From Mucilaginibacter sp. OK098 (GTDB lineage: Bacteria > Bacteroidota > Bacteroidia > Sphingobacteriales > Sphingobacteriaceae), in assembly GCF_900142915.1 (NCBI RefSeq), contig NZ_FRCM01000015.1, positions 1 through 64,000 of the forward strand: a stretch of DNA of 64,000 bases, in the 5' to 3' direction. Below, piece by piece: positions 8,739 to 20,000 of this stretch. A program made the translations under genes and the position numbers. Under the pieces are notes generated by a model. The model had not been told where the DNA came from and made no database searches. It was given only the letters and a program-made list of their open reading frames with translations. Position 1 is the stretch's first letter; each line of letters starts with the position of its first letter.

Positions 8739-8871
8739 TTTATAAGGATTTGGCGGAAAAGGAAACTTACGAAGTTTTGAAACGGCAAAGCCCTCAACGA
8801 GGCCGTTAAACAATATATAACCTCGAGTTAAACAAGTTTTATCCATTTTGAAGGAGCATGACAGCCCATTA

Positions 8872-11163
8872 TCAATTATACAACAGATCCGCGGTTACCA
8901 ATTTTTTATCCATTGTACCAGGCGCTATCATATAGATCCGTAATGTAGGGTTCCCCCTGCGGCGTGCGCCGGGTGCGGGCGCGTTATAAAAATTCTTGAT
9001 CTTTATTTTATGATATCCTTTTAACAAGGAGATCGCCACTTCATTTTCAATCAGCTTATTATCGTCAATAAATAATTGGGTATCATTATAGGTAGCGGTT
9101 GAAAAGTTATATACCCCATCGGAAGGGATTGATATATAGCCTTCAAAAACTATCCCTGAACTTGGCCGGATTTTTCGGAACTCAGCGGTTTCCAACGTTT
9201 TGGTTATACCTGTGGTGTCAGTTGGCGCGTAGTCCAGTTGGTCAGGCGAGGTGAAGTTGCCTTTAATAAGCGTAAATTTTAAGCCCTGACTATTACCGGT
9301 ATAATTAATGGCTGCAACAGGAGCCTGGTTATACATAACGGTGCTTGTGGGTAAACTGCGCCTTCCTGATGGCGTTATCACAACAGTTTTAAAAGTTCGC
9401 TTTTCGCCTGCCGGGATATTAAATATAATGGGCGATTCGTATCCCAGGTCAGTATCCAATGGATCACGACCGTTAAGGGTGTAAACTATTTTTGCCCCGG
9501 GCACTACTGATTTTGGAGCCATTGTAAATTGGGAGCCTATCATCATGGTATCAATTACTTCAAAGGCAGTGGGCACCCGGTAGTTGTAATGCATAGCATC
9601 AAGTCTTTCAAAATGTTTAGCCAGGCGTACTTCCGAAAAATCCTTGTAATCTTTTCTTTCGGGTTTGCTCCATGCTATTTCTGATAATGCAAAAAGGCGT
9701 GGTAAGATCTGGTATTGCAGCTTGGCAACTGTTGGCACATACTCTGTCCATAAATTCCCCTGTACGCCAACAATGTATTTTCTTTCATCTTCAGTTAAAA
9801 CTTTGGGAACGGGCTCGTACTTATAAGTTTCAGAAAATTCGGCATATCGGCCAAATGATACAGGCTCAAGAGGGGAACGGCTTTGATAATGATCAAAATA
9901 CAAACCGGTGGTTTGCGGCGTCATAATAACATTGTGTTTCTGCTGTGCTGCCGCAATCCCGCCTTGCTCGCCTGTCCAGCTCATTACGGTTGCGTTTGGT
10001 GCTAAACCGCCCTCCAGGATCTCGTCCCAGCCAATAATACTCCTGCCTTTTGAGTTCAGGAATTTTTCCATCCGCTGTATAAAATAGCTTTGCAACGCAT
10101 TTTCGTCTTTCAGATTAAGCTGTTTGATCAGGTTTTGGCAAAAAGCCGATTCTTTCCATGGCTGCTTGTTGGCTTCATCTCCACCTATATGAATGTATTT
10201 GCTTGGGAAAAGCTCCATTACTTCGGTAAGCACATTCTCCAAAAAGGTAAAAGTTTCTTCGGTAGGGCAGTACAATCCGGTTGTGCGGGCCGGGGTTTTA
10301 ACAGCAGTATCAGGCGTGCACATCAGCTCAGGATAGGCACGTAAGGCAGCGTCTGAGTGGGCTGGCATTTCAATTTCGGGTACTATATTGATGTATTTTC
10401 CGGATGCGTATTTAACTACATCCCGGATCTCATCCTGTGTATAAAAACCGGTATAGGGTTCCCCATCCGGCCAGTCGCGGTTGTTGCCGAACATGGTTTG
10501 CTGGCGGGTACCACCAACTTCGGTAAGTTTTGGATATTTTTTTATTTCGATGCGCCAGCCTTGTCCGTCAACCAAATGCCAGTGAAAATTGTTTAGCTTG
10601 TAGGCAGCCATCAGGTCTATTACCTTTTTTACCTGCTGTACTGTAAAAAAATGCCGGGAAACATCAAGCATCATGCCTCTGTAGCCAAAGCGCGGTTCAT
10701 CACTAATAACCAGGCAGGGTAGATTTGCAGCAATTTTTTGATCTACAGGGAACAGCTGTATCAAAGTTTGAATACCATAAAACAGTCCGGCGCCTTTGCC
10801 AATAACGGTAATTTTACGCGGCGTGATAGTTAATTTATAGCCTTCGGCAGGCAGGTTTTCTGAACCACGGGCGGTAAGTATTACCGAAATGCCTTTGCCT
10901 TTTACCCTGGGGCTATATTTAACCACTTTGTTGTTTAATCCGCGATTATTTAAAAGGAAATCTTTAAACAGCTCAACAGCCTTATCTTTAGGGTTATCAG
11001 CTTTCACAACTGTAAGCTTGCTAAATATAAATGTGCCAGGAGATTTAACAAGCGAGGCCGGTGCCGGTATAATGCCCAAATAGGGGTCAGTGTCCTGGGC
11101 GCTGGCGGTGTTTAGCAATAAAATAGCAAGAAAGGAAATAAGGATAGTTGCTGCAGATTTCAT
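8872..11163 (-). CDS. Secreted beta-N-acetylhexosaminidase, GH20
   Basis: A Sec signal peptide (residues 1-22, ending TASAQD) is followed by a GH20b-like N-terminal domain and the GH20 barrel. The catalytic Asp-Glu pair is in YIHIGGDEANKQPW near residue 328, and the substrate helix region GYRGMMLDVSRHFF is present. The C-terminal part carries a chitobiase-type domain (YTLNGRDPLDTD) and a PA14-like module (FEGYISIPSDGVYNFST). It releases terminal GlcNAc or GalNAc from glycans in the periplasm or at the surface. It would feed the amino-sugar enzymes at the window start. Confidence 0.95.
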   Translation of the reverse strand: MKSAATILISFLAILLLNTASAQDTDPYLGIIPAPASLVKSPGTFIFSKLTVVKADNPKDKAVELFKDFLLNNRGLNNKVVKYSPRVKGKGISVILTARGSENLPAEGYKLTITPRKITVIGKGAGLFYGIQTLIQLFPVDQKIAANLPCLVISDEPRFGYRGMMLDVSRHFFTVQQVKKVIDLMAAYKLNNFHWHLVDGQGWRIEIKKYPKLTEVGGTRQQTMFGNNRDWPDGEPYTGFYTQDEIRDVVKYASGKYINIVPEIEMPAHSDAALRAYPELMCTPDTAVKTPARTTGLYCPTEETFTFLENVLTEVMELFPSKYIHIGGDEANKQPWKESAFCQNLIKQLNLKDENALQSYFIQRMEKFLNSKGRSIIGWDEILEGGLAPNATVMSWTGEQGGIAAAQQKHNVIMTPQTTGLYFDHYQSRSPLEPVSFGRYAEFSETYKYEPVPKVLTEDERKYIVGVQGNLWTEYVPTVAKLQYQILPRLFALSEIAWSKPERKDYKDFSEVRLAKHFERLDAMHYNYRVPTAFEVIDTMMIGSQFTMAPKSVVPGAKIVYTLNGRDPLDTDLGYESPIIFNIPAGEKRTFKTVVITPSGRRSLPTSTVMYNQAPVAAINYTGNSQGLKFTLIKGNFTSPDQLDYAPTDTTGITKTLETAEFRKIRPSSGIVFEGYISIPSDGVYNFSTATYNDTQLFIDDNKLIENEVAISLLKGYHKIKIKNFYNAPAPGARRRGNPTLRIYMIAPGTMDKKLVTADLLYN

Positions 11164-11329
11164 TTTTTTTCTAAAAAGTAATATTATTAAATGGGAATGA
11201 TTGATGTAAAACTTCTAATTATCTGGTTATGAAATATAAAATAACTAATTATCATTGCACCATTTTAAATGTAATTACATTGATACAAATTAATTACGAT
11301 TAGAACTTAATAAACTTACAGGTTTTTCA

Positions 11330-11364
11330 TTAAAAAAATCCCCGGGTTAATAAAAACCCGGGGA
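11330..11364 (-). terminator. Rho-independent terminator for the 11407-11838 gene
   Basis: On the minus strand a GC-rich stem TCCCCGGGTT/AACCCGGGGA is followed by a run of seven T. It lies 43 bases past the stop codon of the small secreted protein. Confidence 0.85.
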
Positions 11365-11406
11365 TAATTAATAGTTTAATTTATATATCAAAGCCTTTGT
11401 AAAATA

Positions 11407-11838
11407 TTAGAAAGGTATAACACCACCACCGCAGGTATACAATATGCCATGGCCTGAACCAACAACTGTTCCATCAGAACAAACGCAAGCTAACCCGATG
11501 CGGAAGCCGCAGCTGCCGGCTGGCCTTGACAGCGTTAATGTGGTTGTTGGCAATTGGACGTTACCCGGTGGAAGCGGGGAGGAAGAGCCATTAGTATTAT
11601 TAAAATAACCGCCATAATTAAAGGATGCAGGCGAACCTGTGTATGTCCAGGAAATAGTAAAAGAAGAGCTGTTTATAGAAACCAGGGTAACCGGGCCCAT
11701 ATCAGCAACGCAGGTGAACTTTTGAGGTGATTTAACAGGGACTTCTTTTTTAATAGGCTTTTCTGTAATTGAGGAAAAAGACAACATAGTTAAAAAAACA
11801 GATCCCATGATTAATGAGAAAATCAAATTTCTTTTCAT
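11407..11838 (-). CDS. Small secreted fibronectin-III-like hypothetical protein
   Basis: 143 residues with a signal peptide at 1-22 (LIFSLIMGSVFLTMLSFSS). The mature part contains a beta-sandwich-like pattern (VTLVSINSSSFTISWTYTG) typical of fibronectin type III folds, plus four to five cysteines that could form disulphides. No enzymatic motif is seen. It is monocistronic and ends at a strong terminator. Function unknown; an extracellular binding role is only a guess. Confidence 0.7.
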   Translation of the reverse strand: MKRNLIFSLIMGSVFLTMLSFSSITEKPIKKEVPVKSPQKFTCVADMGPVTLVSINSSSFTISWTYTGSPASFNYGGYFNNTNGSSSPLPPGNVQLPTTTLTLSRPAGSCGFRIGLACVCSDGTVVGSGHGILYTCGGGVIPF

Positions 11839-12086
11839 GATTTTTAGAATTTAATGGTTTTTAAATAGTTGGTGCAAATAAGTTTAGGCTCTGATAATTT
11901 TAGGTACTGCAATCTACTGAATATTTTAATGTAATTAATTATTATTAAAAGCATTTTTCCTGTAAAAAAAAATTAATACCATGGGGTATTTGAAATAACT
12001 TAAAGGAAATTATTATGGGGTGGCCTGCTTGATAATACCTGTGTCAACTTTATCAACTTACAGTTTTATCGGCCTTTAATATTGTT

Positions 12087-12094
12087 TAACTTTG
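12087..12094 (+). promoter_or_regulatory. lpdA -7 promoter box
   Basis: TAACTTTG matches TAnnTTTG and ends 22 bases before the lpdA ATG, as expected for a short untranslated leader. Confidence 0.6.
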
Positions 12095-12116
12095 CGCTCC
12101 AACAAATTACAAGCTT

Positions 12117-13520
12117 ATGCAATATGATGTTATCGTTATCGGTTCGGGCCCAGGTGGCTATGTGGCCGCTATACGTTGTGCCCAACTGGGTTTAAAAACT
12201 GCGATTATTGAAAAATATAATACTTTAGGCGGTACCTGCCTTAATGTAGGTTGTATCCCCTCAAAGGCCCTGCTCGATTCATCCGAACATTTCCACAATG
12301 CTGCCCACGCTTTTTCATCCCATGGCATCCAGCTTGAAAACCTGAAAGTTGATTTTGGGCAGATGATAAAACGTAAGGAAGAAGTAGTTACCGCAAATAC
12401 CAGCGGAATTACTTACCTGATGAAAAAGAACAAGATTGATGTACACACAGGTGTAGGTTCCTTTAAAGATAAAAATACCATTATTGTAGCTAAAGCCGAT
12501 GGTACTACTACCGAGATAACCAGTACTAACGTTATTATAGCTACCGGTTCAAAGCCATCAGCTTTGCCATTTTTAAAGATCGATAAAAAACGCATTATTA
12601 CCTCAACAGAGGCCTTAACGCTTAAAGAGATCCCTAAGCACCTGGTATTAATTGGCGGCGGGGTTATTGGCCTGGAGCTTGGCTCGGTATATGCCCGTTT
12701 AGGTTCAAAGGTTTCTGTAATTGAGTTTATGGACGGCATTATCCCTACAATGGATAAGGGTTTAGGCCGCGAGTTGCAAAAGGTATTGCAAAAACTGGGT
12801 ATGGAGTTTTACCTGGGACATAAGGTTACCGGTGCTACAGTAAAAGGCAAAGAAGTAACCGTGGCTTTTGATGACCCTAAAGGTGAAAAGAAAGAATTAA
12901 AAGGTGATTATTGCCTGGTGGCAGTAGGCCGCATAGCTTATACCGATGGACTGGGTTTAGATAAAATAGGCTTAACTGTTGAAGAACGCGGGCGTAAAAT
13001 AACTGTTAATGACCATTTGGAAACCAGTGTAAAAGGTGTTTATGCCATTGGCGACGTTATAAAAGGAGCCATGCTTGCCCATAAAGCCGAAGATGAGGGC
13101 ACACTTGTTGCCGAAATTATTGCCGGACAAAAACCACATATTGATTATAACCTTATCCCCGGTGTTGTTTATACCTGGCCGGAAGTTGCCGCAGTAGGGC
13201 AAACTGAAGAGCAACTAAAAGCAGCAGGTGTAAAATATAAAACCGGCTCGTTCCCATTCAAAGCCAGTGGCCGTGCACGTGCCAGCGGCGATCTGGATGG
13301 ATTTGTAAAAGTGCTTGCTGATGCAACTACCGACGAAATATTAGGTGTGCACATGATTGGCCCCCGCGCTGCAGATATGATAGCCGAAGCTGTTGTAGCA
13401 ATGGAATACCGCGCATCTGCCGAAGATATATCGCGTATTAGCCATGCACATCCTACCTATACAGAAGCTATGCGCGAAGCTTGCTTGGCAGCTACTGAAA
13501 ACAGGGCGATCCATATATAA
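12117..13520 (+). CDS. lpdA: Dihydrolipoyl dehydrogenase (E3)
   Basis: Flavoprotein that reoxidises dihydrolipoamide in the 2-oxoacid dehydrogenase complexes and glycine cleavage system. The N-terminal FAD Rossmann motif is VIGSGPGGYVAAIRCAQLG. The redox disulphide is GGTCLNVGCIPSKALL near residues 38-53. The NAD-binding motif is LIGGGVIGLELGSVYARLG, and the C-terminal catalytic HAHPTYTEA segment is intact. At 467 residues it has typical length. It stands alone with no E1/E2 genes nearby, which is common for a shared E3. Confidence 0.97.
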   Translation: MQYDVIVIGSGPGGYVAAIRCAQLGLKTAIIEKYNTLGGTCLNVGCIPSKALLDSSEHFHNAAHAFSSHGIQLENLKVDFGQMIKRKEEVVTANTSGITYLMKKNKIDVHTGVGSFKDKNTIIVAKADGTTTEITSTNVIIATGSKPSALPFLKIDKKRIITSTEALTLKEIPKHLVLIGGGVIGLELGSVYARLGSKVSVIEFMDGIIPTMDKGLGRELQKVLQKLGMEFYLGHKVTGATVKGKEVTVAFDDPKGEKKELKGDYCLVAVGRIAYTDGLGLDKIGLTVEERGRKITVNDHLETSVKGVYAIGDVIKGAMLAHKAEDEGTLVAEIIAGQKPHIDYNLIPGVVYTWPEVAAVGQTEEQLKAAGVKYKTGSFPFKASGRARASGDLDGFVKVLADATTDEILGVHMIGPRAADMIAEAVVAMEYRASAEDISRISHAHPTYTEAMREACLAATENRAIHI

Positions 13521-14101
13521 GGATTTCGAATTTTCGAATTCGGATTCATTTTTTTGATGATTTAGGATTTGGCAGCTTTTTTAAAGTTGTCAAATCTCTT
13601 TTCAATTACCCCCCCCTTAACTGTAATGTGTTGCCGCCCCTGTAGTTATTTATTACAGTACCCCTACCTCAGCATTATCTTTTTCAAAAACTTATACAGG
13701 CCATAAATTCCTCTATGTATATAGTGCTTTTTAAGCTACTTAAGCTTAAAAAACTGTTTCATAACATTGGCATATACTTAATATTAACTTAACGTAACAA
13801 TAATATAATAATAATAGTATAAGGAATAAATATATAGGTTTTATAAGATGTTATAATGGTGAAGCAGGGGGTGTTTTAACGCAGGTTAATACGTGTTTTT
13901 ACGCAAAATAACCGGGTGTATTGATCTGGAAAAATGGGTGTTTTAACCACAGAAAATGGGTTATTAAACTGTATGAAATATACACATATGGAATTAGCTT
14001 TACATATTATTTTATTTTGTATAGGTTAAAGCAAATTTAACTCAGGGGATACTTTCATTTAAACAGGGTGCTCAATGAATATTTATTTTTAAGTATTTAT
14101 T
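13521..14101. other. AT-rich spacer between lpdA and the T9SS array
   Basis: No gene was recognised. It contains a small palindrome at about 13525-13545, an eight-C tract at 13609-13616 and long AT-rich stretches. It probably holds the promoter of the first T9SS protein, but no clear consensus box was found. Confidence 0.4.
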
Positions 14102-16783
14102 ATGGGAAAGTTTCGAACTATTTGTAGTTCCGGAGTTTTAAAGCCGGTTTTAATAGGATTGGTGTTGCTTTGTTTATCAAATCAATCTTTTGGTGTTGCA
14201 AAATTGTGGGTGGGCGGATTCCTGGGTAACGGCAGTTGGAATACAGCCGGAAACTGGTCGCCCAGTGGCGTGCCAACAGTTTCTGATGATGTTACAATTA
14301 ATGAATTATTGCTGGGTTTTACTATAACGTTATCGGCTGCGTCTAATGCCAACTCTATAACCGTAAATAGCACAATAGGATTATTAGGTGGCGTAACCAT
14401 CAATACAAGTGGACAAACTTTAACAGTTGCAAACAGTTTAAATGTTGGTGCTGTTTCAATTTTGCTTGCAACATCACTTACAATTACAGGCTCAGGAGCA
14501 GTTACCCTAAATACAGCGGTTAATGCTTATCCTGCTGTTAGTCTTACTTTTAGTTCGGGTACAAATGTCACTTTCAACAGTGCAACGGTTACAAGTTACG
14601 ACAACTCAACAATTAATTGTAATGGTACTGTAACGGCTACTTCATCAACATTTAATTTAACCGGCAATAACTGCAGTATTGCAAATACAGGGACATTTAA
14701 TCTTGGTACCGCTTCCATAATTTATCCAACCTCAACCACAGCCTCTGTAACTAATACCAGTCCCGGAATATTTACTTTAAAATCGAATGCGACCGGCTCG
14801 GCTGCAATTGGGGCAAGTAGTTCCACAGTATTTACCGGCATTTTTAACGTAGAGCGATTTTTAAGTGGCGGAGGCTTATCCAGCAACCGGGGCTACCGGT
14901 TATTATCATCGCCGGTAAACCAAACTGCAGATGCAGCGGGCACACTAACAACACCCAATACTTTTGGCTTATTCTACCTGGGCCTTCATTCCTACGGCGG
15001 GGTTAATAATTACCCGGGTGCATTAACTATAGGCATAGGCGGCTCAACAAACGGATTTGGTTTGAACAACAATAACCCCACGATCTATTTTTACGATGAA
15101 TCACAGGTTTATAACGGACGGAGCTTTACCCAGGGCAACCACGCCCCTGTGTATGCCATCACATCAACAAGCACAGGTTCAGGGGTAAATCTTATAACCA
15201 CAAGTAAAGAAAATATTGGCTCACTAACCAACGTAAATGTACCTGTAGGGAATGGTTTTTTAATGTACTTTGTAGGGCCGAGCAGCCGGACTGACGCCTG
15301 GGCGGCTACCCCGCCGGTGGATGTAACGATGACTGCAAACGGTCACCTGAACCAGGGGACTATCCCGGTAAAACTATGGACAAGCGCCACAACGCTATCA
15401 TATACCACGGGTACGGCTATCACCCATCCATACCCGGGATTAAACATGGTAGGCAATCCATATCCCTGTACGATTGACCTGCATCAGGTTCTCCTTGATA
15501 ACTCCGGGATCAATAACATATATTTATTATCAGCAAAGAACAGCCCCAACCAAACCTATATTGCTTATACGGTAAACGGGTCATCAGCCCCAAGCGCGGG
15601 ATATGCGGTGAGCGGCGAAGGCTTTTTTGTAACGGCAACTGGTACAGGTACCGCACTGACTTTTAAGGAAACGGAAAAAGTACCGGCCACCCAGTTAACT
15701 GGTGCCGCATTGATCATGTCAACCCCCAACGCACAGGTTAAAGGAGTGGGCGGCAAGTTATCAAATAGTCAAAACTCCCTGGCAGCAACAGAACCGCAAA
15801 ACAATGCGCTTACGGGATTATACATGAAAATAGAGAAGGATAGCGTAACATATAATTATTGCGGGATCTATTTTAGGAAAGATTGGTCGGCAACATTTGC
15901 AGAAGATGATGCGAAAGACATGAATGCAACAAGCGGGCCTGCTATCATCTCCAGCTTAACTTCGGATAATATCCGCGCTTCGGTAAACCACATGCCCGAT
16001 TATACCAAAGGTGTTAATGTAAAACTGTATGCCAATGCCCGTGCAGACGGGCAGTATAAATTAAAGATAGAAGATATCAGGAACATTGATACGCTGTATG
16101 ATATCTACCTGATCGATCATTATAAAAAAGACTCGCTGGATATCCGCCGATACGGAACGTATCTATTTGATATCAGTAAAGCAGATACGTCCTCCTATGG
16201 AGGGTCGCGTTTTGAGCTGTCGGTACGCCCGCGGCCATTACCGATGTACCGGCTGTTAAACTTTACCGCTCAAAAAGTAAGCGGAGGCGTACAGGTAAGC
16301 TGGAAAACAGAAGCGGAAAGCAATTATACAGGCTTTGTATTACAAAAGCAGGACGGCACCACCTTTAACCCGCTGTACAGCAAACAAGGTGATGGCGGCG
16401 GCATTTATACCTTTATTGACCCCAGCCCGGTAACCGGGGCCAATACCTACCGGCTGCAGCAGGATAACATAGTAGGGGCAATCAGCCTGTCGCCGGCAAT
16501 AACTATCATTTATAACCCGGCGGGTCAGGCGGGCTTAATGAATGTTTACCCCAACCCCACAAAAGCCACCATCAGTGTATCTGTATCAACCATGACCTCA
16601 ACAGCGCCGACTTATAAAGCCAATATTTATAATTCGGCAGGGCAGCTGATGATGCAAAGATCGGTAAGCAGCAACAGCTGGACCGAGGATGTAACCCAAT
16701 ATACCCCGGGGACCTATATCATTCAATTAAAAGATAATAGTGGAAATTTGGTAGGAAAATCAAAATTCATAAAAGCGGAGTAA
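14102..16783 (+). CDS. T9SS surface/secreted protein, array copy A
   Basis: 893 residues. A signal peptide spans about residues 1-31, followed by a Ser/Thr/Asn-rich beta-repeat region to about residue 248. The shared module then starts at VERFLSGGGLSSNRGYRLLS. It includes the GNPYPCTID motif seen in many Bacteroidota secreted proteins. The last ~80 residues (from VYPNPTKATISVSV) form the type A sorting domain recognised by the type IX secretion system. No enzyme motif is visible. Copy A has the shortest N-terminal part of the four. The shared module is nearly identical to the copies at 17.0, 21.6 and 25.7 kb, so recent duplication or gene conversion is likely. An adhesin or matrix role is a guess. 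Confidence 0.88.
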   Translation: MGKFRTICSSGVLKPVLIGLVLLCLSNQSFGVAKLWVGGFLGNGSWNTAGNWSPSGVPTVSDDVTINELLLGFTITLSAASNANSITVNSTIGLLGGVTINTSGQTLTVANSLNVGAVSILLATSLTITGSGAVTLNTAVNAYPAVSLTFSSGTNVTFNSATVTSYDNSTINCNGTVTATSSTFNLTGNNCSIANTGTFNLGTASIIYPTSTTASVTNTSPGIFTLKSNATGSAAIGASSSTVFTGIFNVERFLSGGGLSSNRGYRLLSSPVNQTADAAGTLTTPNTFGLFYLGLHSYGGVNNYPGALTIGIGGSTNGFGLNNNNPTIYFYDESQVYNGRSFTQGNHAPVYAITSTSTGSGVNLITTSKENIGSLTNVNVPVGNGFLMYFVGPSSRTDAWAATPPVDVTMTANGHLNQGTIPVKLWTSATTLSYTTGTAITHPYPGLNMVGNPYPCTIDLHQVLLDNSGINNIYLLSAKNSPNQTYIAYTVNGSSAPSAGYAVSGEGFFVTATGTGTALTFKETEKVPATQLTGAALIMSTPNAQVKGVGGKLSNSQNSLAATEPQNNALTGLYMKIEKDSVTYNYCGIYFRKDWSATFAEDDAKDMNATSGPAIISSLTSDNIRASVNHMPDYTKGVNVKLYANARADGQYKLKIEDIRNIDTLYDIYLIDHYKKDSLDIRRYGTYLFDISKADTSSYGGSRFELSVRPRPLPMYRLLNFTAQKVSGGVQVSWKTEAESNYTGFVLQKQDGTTFNPLYSKQGDGGGIYTFIDPSPVTGANTYRLQQDNIVGAISLSPAITIIYNPAGQAGLMNVYPNPTKATISVSVSTMTSTAPTYKANIYNSAGQLMMQRSVSSNSWTEDVTQYTPGTYIIQLKDNSGNLVGKSKFIKAE

Positions 16784-17045
16784 AATCGACTATCTCGTCA
16801 CCACCCTGTTCCCGGGTACTTATATTCCGTTTAATAAATGTTAATTCTAGCGCTCTCATGATTTTTAATTTAATAGATATAATTTATATAAGGTAAATTA
16901 TATTTATTTTTAATTAAAGTTTTTTAATTAAAAATTGGTATTATTGTATAGTATTGATAATTTATTATGTTTATATAATATGGCTTAAGTTATACGAACA
17001 TATATTTCAGCGGGACATTCATGCAATATTTAAAAAATATTTGTT

Positions 17046-20000
17046 ATGAGAAAAGTTTACAAAAGTTACCTGTCAAGAATATCTAAGATAGTATTCAGCG
17101 CCCTGATTTTATCACTATTAACTACTAATGTATTTGCTGATATTTTCGACTGGACTGGTGCTTTTAATACTGATGCGACGAATGCCCTCAATTGGCAGAA
17201 TGAAAACATATTTGGGCTTCACTTTGTTCCTATCGCAGGTGATGATGTACAGGTTGGCATAGCCAATACTTTTGTATATAGCAATTTAAATGTAACAGCA
17301 TCAACAACGTGGAAATCATTAACAGTTGGGTTTACTTACGGATATAATTCTGCTACTACCGGCTATCTCAATCCTAATCCTGTTACCGGTACTACCAATA
17401 CAGCGTTTACATCATCAATAATTGTTAACAGTGGCGTTACTTTAACGGTTAGCGGAAATATTACCATAAACAATTATGCAAGTGCTACCAGTTCAACAAA
17501 TAATTTTGTAAACGTGACTTTTTCGGGTGCCGGGACGGTGCTATGCCAAAGCAATTTTCTTGTTGGCGACGCTTCAACTCAGCCAGCCCTTACTGTTGCT
17601 GATGTAACCAAATTTAGCGCCCAGGTTAACCAGTTAACAATTAGCGGCAACCTTGTTCTGAATTCAAATGGAAATACTATTCTAACGGCACCTAACCGGG
17701 GTATTTGTTATCCATGGTTTTCTGTGGAAAAAGGCATAACAACATTATTAAAACAGGTTGTTTTCGCTACTAATAACGCGCCTTTTGCAGATGCTGTTGA
17801 CTCTTATAACCCGCCCCTAACTACCTACCCGGGATATGGGAAGTTCACCGCAGATAATACAACCGCTAGTGCCAGCACACTTGAACTAAAATATAAAACC
17901 CCCATTGTCCCTGCCGATAAATTTTATGTTTATCTTACATATGGTGGTAATAATGGCACTGTTTTATATGATGATCCTACAGTTGAAAACCAAACTATTT
18001 ATACGGCCAATGAACCCTCTGTAACCACTTCTGCAAGTTATATAAATTCAACTAATCCAAATGCCACTACTTCTTACTATAATTTAACGTTTTCAGGTGC
18101 CAGCACAAAAGTTGTAGATCAAAATAGCACTATAACAGGGGCCACACCACAAGGCCTAACCGTTGGAGGCACCTGGGCAACCAGCGGCGGTGCAGTAAAT
18201 TTAAACACCAATAGCCCTACGGTAACCGTTACCGGCGGCTGGACAAATTCAGCTGTCGTTACTCAAAATTTAGGTAACATTAGCGTTACCGGCCCGGTTG
18301 CTAATACCGGTACCTTAACTCTTGGCTCCGGAAATTTTACAATGAACGGTAATTATACTAATTCAGGTTCAGGTATTTACACCCAAAGTACCGGGACTAC
18401 ATTTTTTAGCGGGAACGTGGCACAATCACTTATTGATAATACTACGGCAGGCACCCAGTTTAATAAAGTTAGCTTTACCAGTAACACGCTTGCAAATGCA
18501 AAGGCAATGTCAGGAACAGGTGGTTTTGCCGTATCCTCTACCGGCATATTAACCATTGTTGGGGCTACTACAACCTTAGATGCAGGCGGCGTGTTGACCT
18601 TTAGGTCTGCCAGCACAAGTTCTGCAGCGGTAGATATTATCCCAACAGGATCAGTGATTAAGGGCCTTGTATATGCAGAGCGTTTTTTAAACGGTGGTGG
18701 AACGTTAACCAACCGGGGTTACCGGTTGTTGTCATCGCCGGTAAATCAAACCAGTTTTGCAACCAGCGCGTCAAATACATACGGGTTATTTTATCTCAAT
18801 ACCAGCCATAGCTATGGGGGTAATACTTCTGTAGGGGCCTATACGGCAGGCCCCGGGGGCAGCGGGTTTAGCACAAGTAATAACAATGCCACCATCTATT
18901 TATATGATGAATCACAAATTTATAACGGCAGGAGCTTTACGCTTGGCAACCATGTCCCGGTAAATGCAATTGCGGCAACTACCGAAACGGTTGGTGCAGC
19001 TTCAGGTAAAACTATCCCCATAGGGAATGGTTTTTTAATGTACTTTGTAGGTGCTACCGGGCGTGCAAATGCAACTACAGCCATCCTGCCGACTGATGCA
19101 ACCCTAACGGCAAACGGTTATATCAACCAGGGAACTTTTATTGTAAAGTTGTGGACAACAGGGGCAGCAACACTATCATATACTACTCCCGATGCGAATC
19201 ATCCATATCCGGGGTTAAACATGGTAGGCAACCCGTATCCCAGTACCATAGATCTGAATCTGGTGCTTAATCAAAATCTTACCCAAATTAACAGTATTTA
19301 TGTGCTGTCGGCAAGGAACAGCCCGAACCAAAAATATATTGCTTTTACGCCAAACGGCACATCAGCACCAAGTGCGGGTTATGCAGTAAGCGGAGAAGGT
19401 TTTTTTGTAACGGCAAAAACTACAGGTAATACCCTCACCTTTAATGAATCGCAAAAAGTACCGGCCAGCCAGTTAAGCGGTTCCGCCTTGATCATGTCAA
19501 CCCCTAATACCCAGGCAAAAACATTGAGCGGCAAGCTGCCAAATAGTCAAAACTCACTGGCAGCAGCCGTGCCACAGGGCGATGCGCTTACGGGCTTGTA
19601 CATGAAAATAGAACGTGACAGCACAACTTATGATTATTGCGGGATCTACTTCAGGAAAGACTGGTCGGCAACCTTTGCAGAAGATGATGCCAAAGATATG
19701 AATGGCACAACGGGCCCGGTTGTTATGTCCAGCTTAAGTTCAGACAATATCCGTGCTTCAGTAAACCACATGCCCGATTATACCAAAGGTGTTAATGTAA
19801 AACTGTATGCCAATGCCCGTGCAGACGGGCAGTATAAATTAAAGATAGAAGATATCAGGAATATTGATACGCTGTATGATATCTACCTGATCGATCATTA
19901 TAAAAAAGACTCGCTGGATATCCGCCGATACGGAACGTATCTATTTGATATCAGTAAAGCAGATACGTCCTCCTATGGAGGTTCGCGTTTTGAGCTATCG

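Noticed and set aside
13609..13616. Eight-C tract as a phase-variation switch for T9SS copy A
   Set aside because: It lies nearly 500 bases from the start codon, outside any ORF or recognised promoter.
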